A stretch of 64,000 bases of DNA from Ooceraea biroi (Eukaryota; Arthropoda; Insecta; Hymenoptera; Formicidae), in assembly GCF_003672135.1 (NCBI RefSeq), contig NC_039508.1, positions 10,427,945 through 10,491,944 on the forward strand, in the 5' to 3' direction. Made by a program: the position numbers and the translations under genes. Of this stretch, positions 1 through 15,000 are shown piece by piece. Numbering within the stretch: position 1 is the first letter of the stretch; every line of letters begins with the position of its first letter. A model generated the notes under the pieces. That model did not search any database. It was not told the origin of the DNA and was given only the letters and a program-made list of their open reading frames with translations.

Positions 1-3000
1 TAGTGGTGAATCCGGTGCCGGGAAGACAGTCGCCGCGAAATACATAATGTCCTACGTGGCGAGGGTGAGCGGCGGGGGCGAAAAGGTGCAGAAGGTGAAG
101 GATGTCATCCTGGAATCGAATCCACTCTTGGAAGCCTTCGGTAATGCGAAGACCGTGAGAAACAACAACAGCAGTAGATTTGTACGTCGCAAGAATCCAC
201 GCATTCGAATTCACGTATTCCACCAGCTGCTTACATGGAACACAAATACTAAGAAGAACGCCTTTCCTTTCAGGGAAAATACGTTGAAATGCAGTTCGGG
301 TCGGGCGGTCAACCGAACGGTGGTAAAATCTCGAATTTTCTCCTGGAAAAATCGAGAGTGACTTGTCACAATCCCGGCGAACGGAATTTCCATATATTTT
401 ATCAACTGGCGACTGGCGCTAATCAACAAATGCAATGTAAGCTTGATTAGGCGCAAATTCTGCCCGTTTATCAAAATTCACAGAGATAATAAAAGCAGAT
501 AATAAAAGAGGTTTAAAATTTTTTAGCGGAATTCGGATTGACAAATCTTGACTACTATCAATATTTGAGTTACGGCGGCAATCACAGAGTGGATGGCACA
601 AACGATGCGCGCGACTTTCAGGAAACCCTTAAAGGTATGTGAGATGATTAAAACGCAGATAATATAATATTATATTGTCGTCGTACACCTCTCGCACACC
701 TCATTTGGCAATTAAAAAAACAAGTGTTACTTATTTAATAATTATTATTTAATAATTATGTATTGCTTCATGTCTACAGCGTTGAGTGTCATGGGAATAA
801 AGGACGCCGAGGTGATGAACATATTGAGATTGGTGGCTGGAATTCTGCATGTGGGAAATATACAGTTTGCCGAGAGCGGCAATTATTCGCAGATTGCCGA
901 TAAACAACGTGAGCCACTCTCTCTGTTAAGAATACCTTACGATTAATTACATGATTAATCTACAATCTATACAAGCTATACAATCTTTAGTTATCCTCAT
1001 GTAAATTACGTGATTCATGTAGTTATTTACAGCTAACGTATCTAAACGCTCCGTCAATTGGTCGATCTAATAGATTAGTTTTAACAATATAATTTCTGCA
1101 CATGTCCGTATTCCTGGCAGAATACTCTCTCCTAATCGTACGAATTCATTTCAGTTCTCGAGTTTCCTGCGTATCTCTTTGAAATTTCGGCGGAACAATT
1201 GGCGCACAAGCTGATCTCCAGAGAATTCGAGTCGAAATGGGGAAGCCAATCGGAAAGCGTGGACTTGACGTTGAACGTGGAACAAGCGCTTTATGCGAGG
1301 GACGCTTTGGCGAAAGATGTCTATGCCAGGCTTTTCGACTATTTGGTCAAGGTGGGGCAGAACGTTTATCCGAAACGATTAATTACAACGCTGCAGAAGA
1401 ATCTATTTTATTTTGTTTTAATCTTATCTTATTTTAATTATCGCATTTCGTACTCGTCGAGATTAAACGTGGTGTATTGATCACTTCCCGAGAGTTGATT
1501 TGATCGTACTTGACAAAATACATTTGATATATTTATTTCAATTAAATTGTACAATATATTTTAAAAGAAATTATACATTTTTTCTTAGTCGAATAATTGA
1601 CGAATTCACAGAAAGTTAATTCAGCCATGGAGACCAACACGGACGGATATGAGATCGGAATTTTGGACATATATGGCTTCGAGATCTTCGACAAGAATGG
1701 TTTCGAGCAGTTCTGCATCAATTTCGTGAACGAGAAACTACAGCAGATTTTCATCGAGCTCACGTTAAAGACGGAACAGGTAAGGTTCAGCTAACGTTAT
1801 TCTTTTTGACGTTATTTTCAATATTTACTTGAACCTTTTTGTTAAAATTGATTCGCCAGAGAGTATAAATGACAAAAATAGTTTATCAATTTTTTTGTTT
1901 ATTGTTGCGAGCTCTAATATATTATACTGTATTCTCTTAATTCTATATTAGTCGACTCACTCACTCATACGCTCTTTCTCTTTCTAACTCTCTATGCTAC
2001 GTGTTACAATATATTAATTTGTATAAATAGCAACATGCATTTTTACTGTAAGCCGTTATCCGGCATAAATTAAGTTTAAGGCCGATACTAGAAGCAAAAT
2101 TTAACGCTACGACATTAAACTCTCGCCAAGGCGAAAAATATTTCTCATGCAATCACAGTTGGTTCCTCACTGAGGTTTTCAAAGTTTCGCGACGCTTACA
2201 AGATCGAATAATTTGTCAATTTCGATTTATTAGCCATGAAAATCTGAATGATTATCAGCGCTAAGACACATGGTCTGAACAACAATTAACATTTAGACGG
2301 AAGAGATATTATACGTAGCCGATTTGAATAACGATCTCTCCTCTGGAGCTTTCTCATTGATCAACTTGCGCGCTTTTTGTCCTTCGCACTTTCGAGCGAG
2401 CGCGGAATGCGATGAAAAATTTACACGATCCTCACGATCGTCGCGCTCGAGCGTGTTTAAATCCGTGCTCGTCGAAAGTGCCAGTTTTGCCGATTTTTCA
2501 CGCGCTGAAACCGTACTCTATTCCTCGCTGAAGCCATAGCCCGGTAGAATATCTGTCCTCCTGAGCGCATACCTCTGCACGGGGGTGGTCTGCGCCATCA
2601 GGATGCGGCCTCGGACCTTGCTGGGTGGCGCGGGTATCTGTTTGGGCAGCTCGCTGGACGTGACCATGGAGTTCTCCGTGGTCGACGGATCGTCCGTCCC
2701 GTAGGACGTCGCTTGATCGCTCACCCTGCCGACCATCTCGTTCCTCTGGAAGTCGACTCGACGATCGAACTTCTTCGGCGGTCGTGCCTTCTTGTCCCGT
2801 GCCTTCCAGTCGGTCTGCCTCTCGAAGGGCCGCGTTACTTTGAGATATCCCAGTGCACCCTCGCTCGGAGTCGCCGTGGGTGAGACAGTCGCCTTCCGGA
2901 ACGACCCGCTGTGCCCTCGCACGTTCACGTAGACCTTGGGCCGGCCACTCTTCAGGTAGTACAGCTTCTCATCGAGGCTCTGCACCTTCGGTGGACTCAG

Positions 3001-6000
3001 CAGGACGCGCTTGTCATCGTCGAAAGTGTCCAAGCGGTAATTCGGGCTCAGTCCCATGTCCCGCACACCGACGATCGAGTGTGGGACTACTTCAGGATTG
3101 GGATAGCTGTCGTTCGGCATCAGCTGTTCGGTCTGCTGTTGTTGCTGCTGTTTCAGCATCGCACGCACCAGGCCTTGCAGATTCGCGGCGTCCATCTCGT
3201 CCGTGCTTTGCAGCTCGATCTCGAGGAGTCTGTAGGTGGAGTAGAGAGAGATTTAGCTGTGATCGTTTGCTGGCGACGATAATCTGATATTAGTGGTAAC
3301 GTGGAGATTTTATTAGTGGTAACAACTGCGATTGCTTTCTGAACGCAACCGTTATTCGATTTTCACGACATTTACAGGTGCCATTGTTCACGGCTGCTTT
3401 CCGTCTCCTTGAACATTTGTGTTGTTAAACCGCGGCGATCAGGCGACCGCACGAAAGAAAGATCGAAACAATCGGTTTATCCAGCCTTAATCGCGCTTAA
3501 TATTCCGCTTTCGGAATTGCCGGTTGTCCGGTATCGAAGATACGAATTATGGTCACGTAAATCCACCGTCATTGAAATTGCGCGAGTAATTGCCCGGTCG
3601 GTTCTCACGTTTCTCGTGCGCCGCAACCGAAGTGTGGCTTTTCATTCGCACTAATTGGGCCACTTTCCGACAATGGGAAGGAAGACCGTTCGAGATAGGA
3701 TTTTCCGCTTCTGTCGGAGCGATCTCAAATCACGACGTAGTCCAAGTAAATAATCGTTTCATAATCGCAGTGAGTCAGACGAGAGAGTTTCCTCCGTGGA
3801 AGAGTTGTTAACTGGGGTAGAATAATACCGTAGTGAACGTCCAAGCGATTCTCTTTGATCATTCGTTAATATTAATATTTCATAAAAAGATGAGTTCTTT
3901 TTAATAAAACGTCACACATATTAATTCAACATCATACTAGATTAAATGCTCCAATTTTCTTAATCCTCTATATTCCCCCAAGAGATCAATGACGCGGCGT
4001 ATTGCGTCACGTTGTGTGTATGTAGACTGTGTGATCGGGCAATAACGATCGAGCCACACTCCCGGATCATCGATCATTTCAAACGAACCCTAAACCTGAA
4101 CGCGGGCGAAAGTGAATCACGAGGACGGCGGCCGGATAATAAATATAAATATCAGAGAATCGGTGCACGATGCAAAAAAGAAAGAAAAAGAAACGATGCG
4201 GAAGAGACCACTCGAACAAATATCGGCAAATCGATACCTGTAGTCCTCGGTATCCGGCTTCTCCACGTTGGTGTCCCTTGACGCTCCATGTAAGGACTTG
4301 CCCTCGAGGGCTTTGCGCGCAGACAGCTCCTGATCCTGGCGAATGTGATTAGGCGACGAGGGTGGCCTTGGCAGGACCATCGCCGACGTGGCCAGCTCGA
4401 ACAGGACGAGCAGCACGATGGCGCAGACGTTGATTCCCCGCGACATCCTGCAAAGAGAGACCTGTCCGATCAGACATCATCACGGTAACTTGATCAGAGA
4501 CGCTTGGTCTATTTGCCGCAACATGTATCATTGGCTCCGAGCTCTTACAAGCGCATCGATCCGAATCGTTGCTATTAATCGGCGCCCGGCTCGCAATTAA
4601 AGTCGATTGCTCTGTGATCAAGGAGAAATTGAAGAAAACGTTCGGATCATCCAATCGGCGATTGGTCAACACGCTTACGTAAGGAACGATGTGTGCGTGC
4701 GACTCGGATTGAAATCGTCCAGCTGGAAAGGATCGGTAACACGGCGATTAGCCTTCATTGCGAAGGCAACAACGACGGAACGGTGTGGCCACAATTACGT
4801 TGGTGCGGCCAACCGGTTACGCGAACCATCGCGTACCTCCGACTTCAGCTTAGGATATTTGGGGCACTTGGGGGGGCCAAGATCGTTTTCACGAGGCGTT
4901 CCTTCGGCACCAAAAAGTCGCGGTAGGAAACACGATGAAAATAACGGAACGATGTTGCCGTACAGTCGACCACGCCGTGTAACGAGCACGTTCCGTAATA
5001 AACGCGGTGAAAGTTCCTCGCGCGCGCGCGTGCATGCGAACGCTTTGCCTGCCGATCGGTTCTCGGCCGGGAACAAAATCGTACAATTTTCTCTTGTTTT
5101 CCTTACGTAAGGCACGCGCGTGCACGAGGAATGCGATCAAAGATACGCCGCAACGAGCACGGTCCCACGATTTTCTCGCGTTTTCTTGGAGCCGCGTTGT
5201 TGAGAACGAAGCGGGACGCGGTCTCCAGAAGGCAGACTTCTCCAGAACAAGCGGACGAAAGGCGTAGGAAGAAACGACGGAAATGTGATCGACCCGTTAC
5301 ACTTTTGCCGCTCGCCAGTTCGCACGTTCCTAATAGCAGAGCGATTTCCGGAGAACGCCTTACGCGTAAGTGACGCTCGATCGGAAGATCGAGACGTTTG
5401 GAAACGGAGATCGTCCTCTATTTCCCTGTCCCGATGGAAACGTGTCAATGATACTTTCTGTCTTTCTGCAATAGCTGATATAACTAGCTGATATAACGCG
5501 AACGAATGAGGTGATCGTCATTTCTGTAAATTCCGCAGCACTTTGGTCGTGATAAATGTCAACGGGCACAACGACACGTTCCACTAAGCATCCAGCTCTC
5601 CGCTTTGATGGTGCAATAATCGAACGGAATCGAGGGATCGAATAACGCACTCACCTTGCGCCGAGAGTGCGAGACACAAGGTTGCACGTCATAAAGAACT
5701 TCGCGCTACGCGTTGTTATTTAACGACGGTTTAATTATTCATCGATATCAGTCGCATTGCGTTCGTATTTAATTGCCATATCACCGTTCCAGCCAGTGTT
5801 CCGACTTGAATTCGCTGTCGACGCGTCGCCCGATCGCTCGTCGACGATTATTTCCGCTCTGGATTCCCGACAAAAAGCGATTTTGCGTGTCGTGCATCAC
5901 GCACCAGCGGTTCTCCCGACGAATTTCTAGTGGGAGACGAAAATATATAATACATATATATACGAGATAGGAGAAAGTAGTGAACAAAATCGCAAAAAAA

Positions 6001-9000
6001 TTCCCGACGATTCTCCGCGAGAATGGAAAAAGGCTGTAATGATCATTCGTCCGGCACGAATACTTTCGCGGCCGAGAAGAAAAGAGCGTTTTTAATCGCG
6101 CTTTAGGAACGTTTTTTATTACCTAATTATCGAGGAACAATAAAACGAACTACTGACAAATAAATTCAAGGATTCTGTGAATAAACAAATTTCCGAAGAA
6201 CCGAAAGAGAGAAAGCGCTCTTCATCATTATAAATCACAATAGATCCCTTTTGCCTTTTTCTTCGACAGCCTTTATCCTCACGGAGGAACGAACACACGT
6301 ATGGGTACGTGGCCGGCGAACCTGTTGAAGGAAGAAATCATATTTCAAGTAGGACAAATCTCTTGGAGCAAGCTCAAGGAGCAACGACCTACATTGCTGT
6401 AATAATGTTAAGTAATTCGATCGCGCGATAACGGGCTACCGCACGAGAAAGTTGCATCCTGGAGTATACATACGTGCACGGCGACATTAACAGAAAAGTA
6501 ACGTATTCCACAAGGAGGACGACGCGGAGGATACCATCAAACCGGTTCCACGTGAAATAGATGTGTTTACGCGATAGACATATTCCTGCACGAGCGGTAA
6601 AACAACACGCGATAAAACAACGGGCAACAGGAGCCTCGCAGGAGCCACCGCTGGGTCCTCTGATCTCTCGCGTTACCGTTCTCTCTCTCTCTTGCGGGAG
6701 AGATACATGGGGAGACCTCCTGAGCACGAGGAGGTCCCCCTTTCTTTCCTGAACCTGGCACGGGCGTGATCTCGACTCGCGTCATCGTGGGTGCGGCCCA
6801 CCGCGTTGCTCACCAGGTGAACAGGTTCTCTTAAAAAGCGCAAGTGCAATCGCGAACGGTGCCCTGGTGAACGCGCGTTCTGTCTGGCTCGGTCTGAACA
6901 CGCGAGCGTGCGACTGGAGCTACACGTGGAGCCGATCTGTCAAGCGGTATCAACGGACCTCGGTATTCTCATCGTCGGCGATTCTAAGCTGAGCAAGCTA
7001 GGACAAGTTGGATAATCTCAACTTGATTTTCTCGTGATAGCGTTGCGCTCATGCTCGTGCGATGCTTCGCGTGTCTGCCTCGCAGACGTGCGCGTTTTCC
7101 CAGGCTGGCGATTTTTCTCCCTTTCGCCGTGACGCAATTTGTCAAAAGGTGATTTCGCAGTCACGTTTTCTTTCGGCGCGTTATTAGGTACTTGTCGCTG
7201 AATTACAGTAGCGCGATGTTAATTAGCCAGTTACATGGAACCTTTCAATATCGACGTCGGAATTACCCGATTGCCTCCACGTAATTGAAGTCTGCCAAGT
7301 CTTCATTTGCCGGGATAGTCCCGCGCACCGTGGACGCCTGATTGCACCCCGCGTGAATGTTTATCGTTGTTTCATTTCCTGCGTCTCATCCCCCGCGAGA
7401 ACTCGCGGAATAACTATCCGAGTGAATAGCCTTAATCCCTGAGAAAGTCGTGGGCCTCTTCAATCAAGTTGCTTCCCTGCGGTCGGTGAGAATGATTGAA
7501 ATCGCGCGGTTTGCGTCGATCGCTGGAGTTTCCCTTAATGCTTCCCTTAATCGTCACTAACGAGCGCTTCTCTGGAACTACCTCGCGAAGGAACGACAGA
7601 TATAAATCTCCTCTTTATGCTGCGCTATACTTGCGGAGACTGCTGATTTCAATGGGAGAGGAACTTGCAAATTTCAAGCATCGCGCAAGTAGAATAATGG
7701 ATTCGCGTGCTGCGCTATATATCGCTAAAGATCGTAGGCGAGCTTCGACTTCGCTCGAGACTTTGCCGGTTCTGATGGAGAACGTTGAAGCAGATTTATT
7801 GCTTATTGTCCATTGTGGCACTTTCAATTCCCGCCGATGATGCATGTGTCTCTCGCGACCGAGTTTCCTCGCGTCATCCTCCGAGATTCTCGTGTTCGGA
7901 ATAAACGCAACGGAAGCAAAGCATAAAAACAGACGCACGAAGTGACATTACCAGACGATTCGTCGTCCGGTAGGCGCAGTCGTCGTGGCTACTTATAGAA
8001 GCCGGTCGTGTGCCACGCGCGAGCATCGCGATCTATAGATCGCGTCGTGCGCCGCATGTAGATTCCATGAGCGAATGAAGACGAAACGCGCAGAAGTAGG
8101 ACGCCGGGAGAATTTATTGTCGCAGCTTCCGCGACGGCTCTCGTGAATGCTATCGCATACGTATGACGACTGGAACGAATAACTCTCGCACGTAACGGAG
8201 ATTCATAAATCGATCGACGCGGTCATATCCGTGCGCGAACTTACTTCGCGAAACGGGTCGTCGAGAGAGACTTGACGGTTTATTACGGTGTAACGAAACA
8301 ATGTATTACGGTGTAACAGTCGAGATAACATATTATATTGTTTCGTATTCCGTTTGTAAATTTGCCGTGCCGGCATAAAATGACGCTATCTCGTTGCAAG
8401 CACTACTCATCGCTGCTCGAGAGTAATCGCTCGTGAAATTCCGCTGGGAATAATAACTCGCCGTATATCGGCTGTTGCGTCGGCGTAATTTCTCTAATTA
8501 GCCGGTGTATTGTTCCGCGCGCGATGGGACCTTTATTAAGCCGCCGCCGTAATGTGTATCGGCCGATCGCATTAAAACGCCTGCGCAGGAGCCTGTGCAA
8601 CAAAGGAGGCCTACTCGTGAACCGATAAAGGAATCGAGTCGCGGGGAACGTACACGCGCGTGCCGATTTCACCATTAATTAGTATTCATGATCGCGCGTG
8701 GACGGATTGCGGATGGACGACCAATGGACAGTCGAAAGTCTTTTCCCTTTGTTGGTTGACGGTGTTGGTCTACCTTTTCATGAGCGACTTTTCATGAGGA
8801 ATCCGATCTCCGTGGGACCTCATCTTGCGTGCCAAACGGCAAACTCGCAAGAGGATCGTCCACAGGGAGAACCCGATCGCGTGAAGAAGATCCCCAATTA
8901 TCTCGCGTATCGCGTCGCATCAGATCGCGTAGCGGGTTAACAAAGACCGGCGATGGTCAACGGCGGGTACCGGGCGCGATCGGGACTTAGAAAGTCCCGG

Positions 9001-12000
9001 GAAAACGTTGCATGCGAACTGGTCGCTCTCCCACGCCACACTTACGCCGGGCACTTGCCGCTCTTACGTAAATACTCGCGCGCGCGGATCCCGCGATCGA
9101 GGGGTGCGGTGCGGAGGCTCCCTCCTCCCCGCATTATCTCATTCGCCGTCGAGATCGTCGATCGGCCCGGCGAAGGAAGGCGGGGTAAGGCGGAGGCCCG
9201 CAATTGAATTCATGCCCGAACGAAAGTGAGAGAGCGTGGTCAAGGCCCGGCAGTCGCCCCGGGATATCGTTCGAGCTACGTTTCCCGCAGCTGACTCGAG
9301 AATCTATGAGGCGCGATTTCTGCCCGCTCGAGGCACTCTCCTTCTCTCTCTTCTCTTTTTTCTTGTTTTTTTAGATTAATTATTTATAGAGACTCTGGAG
9401 CGCTGCGGCGACACAAAGGCAAGACACCCCGTTGTCGCTTCCCTCGCTCTACTCGCGCGTTATGGAATCACGAAGAATTTCGCAATGATGGAGACGGATA
9501 GGCGGATAGCACTCACGACTCGCGTACGACACGGAAGCTAATAATCAGCGGCTATTATTTGGCACGGCGCTATCCGCGAAATGACGTTTTGCGACCGGCC
9601 GGTTGAAAGATAAAAGCGTTTACGTGCTGTTTGCTGATAGAAAAAGAAAATGAGGAGTGCAACTAGAGCGCCGCGCCTTTTCTAGTTCCGCTCGCCGCGG
9701 AGGAAATGATTTCCCGGCTGAAACGTGCCAGTCATCAGGCCGTTTAGATATAATAGATCGATCGCGATCGTCTCCCCGTGATAATACCGCGGAACGAATG
9801 AATGCGGTGCATTTAATCGGTCTCTTACGCAACGGCGTTTTCCGCGCTCTTTGCACGCGAATCAAAAGTCGCCTCGCGTTCTTTTTTTTTCTTCTTGAAA
9901 AATGAAGGTGTAACATTCCTGTTGGAAAGAAGAAAAAAATTCGAGAAGCGAGTTCGATGATGAAATCTCGTTTATTGATAAAGCGATGTCTATTAATGGT
10001 AATGAAGAGAAGCGATCGAGAGTATGATTAAGAAACATCAAGCAATCGTGGCATCGTGTACGCTCGCAAACTCACGCGAGCAGTATCCGTGCGTTGAAAA
10101 TAACGTTTACGAGCTCGTTTAATTACGACTTTGAAGCAGTAACTCGATTCGGGCTGCGCGGCCGCGATGGAATTTCCCAACGCGGAGCAATTAAGAATCA
10201 TTAAAGAATATCGGCGGCCCGAACGAGCCATATGATCTGGCGCAAACTGCGAAGTACAGCATCCGTACAGTATGAGCGTTGACCTAAGCAACGCTAAACT
10301 TCATCACGCGGTTCGAGTTGGCGCCGAACTTGCCTCTGGCAAACCTTGCCTCGCAGACTCTTTCCTTCCTTTCGCATCTCCGAAAACAGATTCGAAATGC
10401 TCGTGAAGGATACCTTATCGTATTTCCATCGAGAACGAGCGAAATTGAATATTTCCAACCGCATTTCTAACGGTTCGCAACCACCGCAGACGCGATTACG
10501 TCTGAACCGCGTGCCATCCATCTCGCGGTCAATTCATCGCGCCTTAAAGAGCCCGAAAATGCCTGGACGCGAGATCGGCCGCACTCGTGGCATGCAATTC
10601 AAGTCACGAGCGATACCGGTATTTCGAGTGTTACGATAAAATTTGAATGCTTCGTGTCCACGTTGCGTGTCACCATTGTCCACGATTAATCCTCTTTGCG
10701 TTTTTCCCCGCGCCGCGCTATTTAAACCGATCGTCGAGCGAAAGTGTCGTCGCGAGATTTACGAAACGATTCACGGATGCTCGTGCTGAATGCGCGAATA
10801 ATTTTAACGCTTGGAATCCCCGCGTATATGTGCCAGGCCCGAGTGAAACTTGGAGTTCCGATTTAATTGACTTCATTGAAAGTCCAGGTTCTTGCCCGCT
10901 CGCACAATCGCAGAACTGTTTCCTTTACTCGCGTAGCAAATCGCGCAAAGGCATTTCAGGAGAGCGACACGCAACTGAGCGCATTCTCAGTCCTTGAACA
11001 GGAAAATGCCAACTTTGTTGGTAACGCCAGCGCTCTCGATTTTATTAACGGCGACAGTGATGTTCGATATCGAGCCCGTTAATTAAACGCACTCTCTTAA
11101 CGCAGCATGGCATATGTTAAGGGACCTACCTAAGGGACTCACGGTAGGACAATGGACATGCGATCTCCCCGGATCCGGCACTTATTGTAGGTGCAGCTCG
11201 CGGTCGTTCTTGGTCGCCCTTCTCTGTTCCGGCGCGTTACAGTCCGCAGTCCTCGCTGGCTCCTCTTCCGCTTCTCTTCAGCTTCCTGGAGGAATCAGGA
11301 TCACTTGGACGTTCCGTTGCTCAATGCGCGATCCATCCGTCGCGTGCGCGCGGATCGCGCTGATCGATACCGTCCGCGACGAGGATCAACGATCGAGACA
11401 CGATCGCGGTTCCGTGTATACTGCGCCCACGGATCGAGTGAAGGTAATGAAATAGCTAAGTGAAGCGATCGTCCTATCTCTCTTTCTCTCTTGCGCGCGC
11501 TCGCTCCGCTCGCTCTTCCCACGTGCGGCTGCCACCACTCTTTGCGGAAACCTCTTTCGAGGTTCTCTATTGGCCGGGTGTTCCTCGTTGGCGACTTTCA
11601 ACCCCACGGTGCACGTGGCTCCGGGAAGTGCATTTGTCAAAAAACAAGTATTTCGCAACAGGGTTTTCAATGACAATTGATCAGTGATAGAGTTGGTCTA
11701 GCCGCAGCGCTAGTATCTCGCAATATCTCCGGAACAAAAGAGTTTGCTCGTACGAGTACGAGGACCAGCGCGCGTGCAACTGTAAGAATCAATTAAAGGG
11801 GTGTACGTATAACGATGTATTTGTTAATCGAGCTGGTTTCCGTTCAGGTCTTGCGAGCGCGAGCTTGTGCAAATTAATTTCGTCTCGCGCGCAGTTGATA
11901 CAACAATGGCCGCAGATTTCGCGATAGAGCCTAACACCGTAACAACGGCAATGAGCACTAAACTCCGTGCGGATTATTATCAAGGCGACATCTCTTCTGT

Positions 12001-15000
12001 GTTCCTGATGCGCGCCCCGATAAGGATACAGTTAGCTTCAGATTCTGGAAAGACGACATGTAGAACGCGAGATCAAAGAACGGCACGCGATTGTTATTAC
12101 ACCTTCGTTACAACATCTGAACCTCATCTCCTTTATTTCTTTTCGCAATAATTTCGACGTGGCCTCAACGATTTTATTCAAGCACCCTATGATAAAGCAG
12201 CGTTCTCCATCGGGACGAGCAGAGTTTTCTCTTTTGCAAAATTTTCTCAGATTTAATCCAAAACTAAGCGATATACATCATTTAGATAGAATCTACGCGT
12301 CTCGACAAGCTAATTTTCGACGGACGAATGGAGACCACGAAAATAGCTCCCGTCGCGTCTTTCTTCAACGATACCGGAAGTACACCGGTGAGGAGCGAAG
12401 CGGCTTGTCCAAGAATGGCCAGCTGACATTTGGCATGTAACTGTCGCGCAAATCCGGCGATCTCCCGTGAAATCGAGATGCGGCTTCCCTCTCTGATTTT
12501 CACCAGCTATTAACCCAGAATACACACACCAATCTTCTCCATTATCTGCGTTTTTTATGCCCCTCCGCCCGCGCCGAACTCCGGCGATTCCGGCAACAAT
12601 GAGGCGCGGTTTCCCACGAGAGGCATTTGTTGCCTCATGATCCAATTAGTTTGCGATCTCTTTCTTCAGCTCATTAACGTCGCTTCGGAACAAGCTCGGT
12701 CTTGTAAAAGTGTAGAAGTTGAAGGGTGCCTGGAATGTGAATTAATTGAAGAGAGATAGACGTGCGAATCAATCCGTACAATAAAAAGCACAAGGTTCAG
12801 TGACTGATTTCGTTTTATTTGTTTCGCTAATTAACAATCTCGGTTTTATCGATCAGAGTACACAGGAAGCAGGGTGCTCTTTGTTCCTCCAATTTCACCC
12901 CTGAGGTCGACGATCGATGATCGATTAATGATCGCGAGACCTAGATGCATCCTAGATAAGTCACGCGTCCCTGCGTTCGAACACGCCATTGTCCACACGC
13001 GTGTTCGCTAAATGAGACGCATGTGTTAATTGTCGCGCCGTCCGTGGGTCCATGTTCCACTAACGGAATCCACTCTGAGAAAATTGCCGGAAACCCCTGT
13101 GTGCGCGCCGGGCGTTTCCGTTTACCGGCGAGGTGTACGTGCTGCATTCACGTGTTCACGGTGATGCATTCGCCTTTGGTGTACGTACACTCGACGGGGA
13201 CTGACACCGACAATTCACGTCGTCGCGGACGCATTCCGCCAAGCCATGCGGAAATCAGAACGCGTATCCGTTGGGCGTCCTTAAACAGGCCCGTCATATT
13301 GTCTAAGCGAGTCTCGGAGATGGAATTGGGTGAAAAGTTCCACGGCTGAAAGAGAGATGGAGAGAGAGAAAGAGGAAGAAACATGATGAAAGGAATTCTA
13401 CGAGGTGTGGGCACCTGAAGCGGATGCGAGGAAGAGAGGACTGATCGCCTGGCGATCCAGCGAACGAGGGTGTAATTCAGGATTGCATTCTTTGTTCTCC
13501 GTAGCGTCGTTTGCTCGCCACTCGCGCATCATCTGGTACCATTTCGCCGTCAGCTCGATGCTCAGCGTTTGCTCGAAGCAGCGATCTCAGCATGAGTCGT
13601 TCATCGAACGGAGCAGATGGGAGGACGTGAAAGAGACGCGCGGAATAATAGATCATCATACAACCCTATGCGAGTGCGATAATAGGTACCTGCGCGCGGC
13701 CGTAAACATCACCGAAACACCATTACCGGTTTTACTGCGTGCGTTTATGCGATTAGCACGCGCACGACGAAATAATCGCATGTAATCAGCGAATTGTGAC
13801 TCTACTTTGCTTAACGCGTGTCTGCGCGATGAAAAACCGACGGGACGCATGACTGCACGCGTTCTCGCGGCGTCTTCTTCGCGCCTGCAAGTTCCGCCGT
13901 CATGTCGGAAGAGAGAAGCTATCTCGAGAGAGAAGCTAGTCCCGGCGAGCACAAGAAATATCAAATGTGATAAAATCGCTCCTGCATCTTTTTCGTAGCG
14001 CCGGTGCAACGTTGTTTCAACACGATGTGGCTGCATAAATAACATTGCGTAATAATTCAATTCGCATGGGGTAAGGCCCACTGAGACTAGTTTGCTGGAG
14101 GATGGCCCGAGGGTGAAACAATAATGGCCCCATGAAGTGAAAGCACCTGCTGCGAGGAGAGGAAGCTGAAGAAACGTGCACGCGCCAAATTTGGCACGCA
14201 TTAATTATCCGCCTGGCGAGCCGTTTATTTGTGAATCACGCTATAAGCGACACTTAAGCCTCATTTCATTCATCTCCATCCACGGAGGACACTGACAACC
14301 GACAATTGCCCGGAAGTCGTGCTTCTAGAAAATGTGCATCACAAAAAAGAAATTCGATAATGCGGATGCACTTGGTTCTCCTTGACGGAGAACGATGATC
14401 ATGCCTGAGTCGCGATAGATCGCGGACGAGGCAAACGACCATGACGCATTGTACGGCACCAGTCCCCCGAGGAAGGAACGGTGCGGCGGCGGAAACGGTG
14501 CCCGAAGCACGGGCATTGTTGCACAGGGTCCACCAGAAGGAGGCCAGCCTCATGAAAAAGAGTCGTTAACTCGAGTAAAAGCCACAACGAAAAAAATCGT
14601 GCCACTTTCGGCCGGCGTGTCGTCGAGAGAGCCCACGGGCCGCAACTAGACCGAGTGAAAAACCTGACCGTGAATCGCCTCGCGAGAGATTAGCAGCTCC
14701 GAGATTGCCCGACTGAAAGTAAATCGCTCGCTTTCCAGGCGGAGTCGTTTCTCTCTTGTATTATCGATCTGCAGCATCGCGTCGCGTAAAAGACAGACGG
14801 ACCGTCACGCGACGAGATCAGAGGAAGCGACTATCGGGTAGATCGTATTTCCCCGTTCTGTCCAAGTATTTCCCTGCGAGCGTTCTGTCCAAGTTCGTTT
14901 GCGATAATTATGCGAATAATTATGCAAAATATTGTCGGGGAGGTATTACGAAACGAGCAATCAGGATGGAAAGGGCTGAAACGGTGGCGGCGACGGCGGC

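Noticed and set aside
4607..5110. A 167-codon open frame on the plus strand in the myosin intron
   Set aside because: Basic, Arg-rich translation of CpG-rich sequence with overlapping frames of similar length on the other strand; no family features.
13656..14201. A 181-codon open frame on the minus strand in the myosin intron
   Set aside because: No domain, no consistent splice context and overlapping frames on the other strand. It lies in CpG-rich DNA where stops are rarer, so chance is likely.
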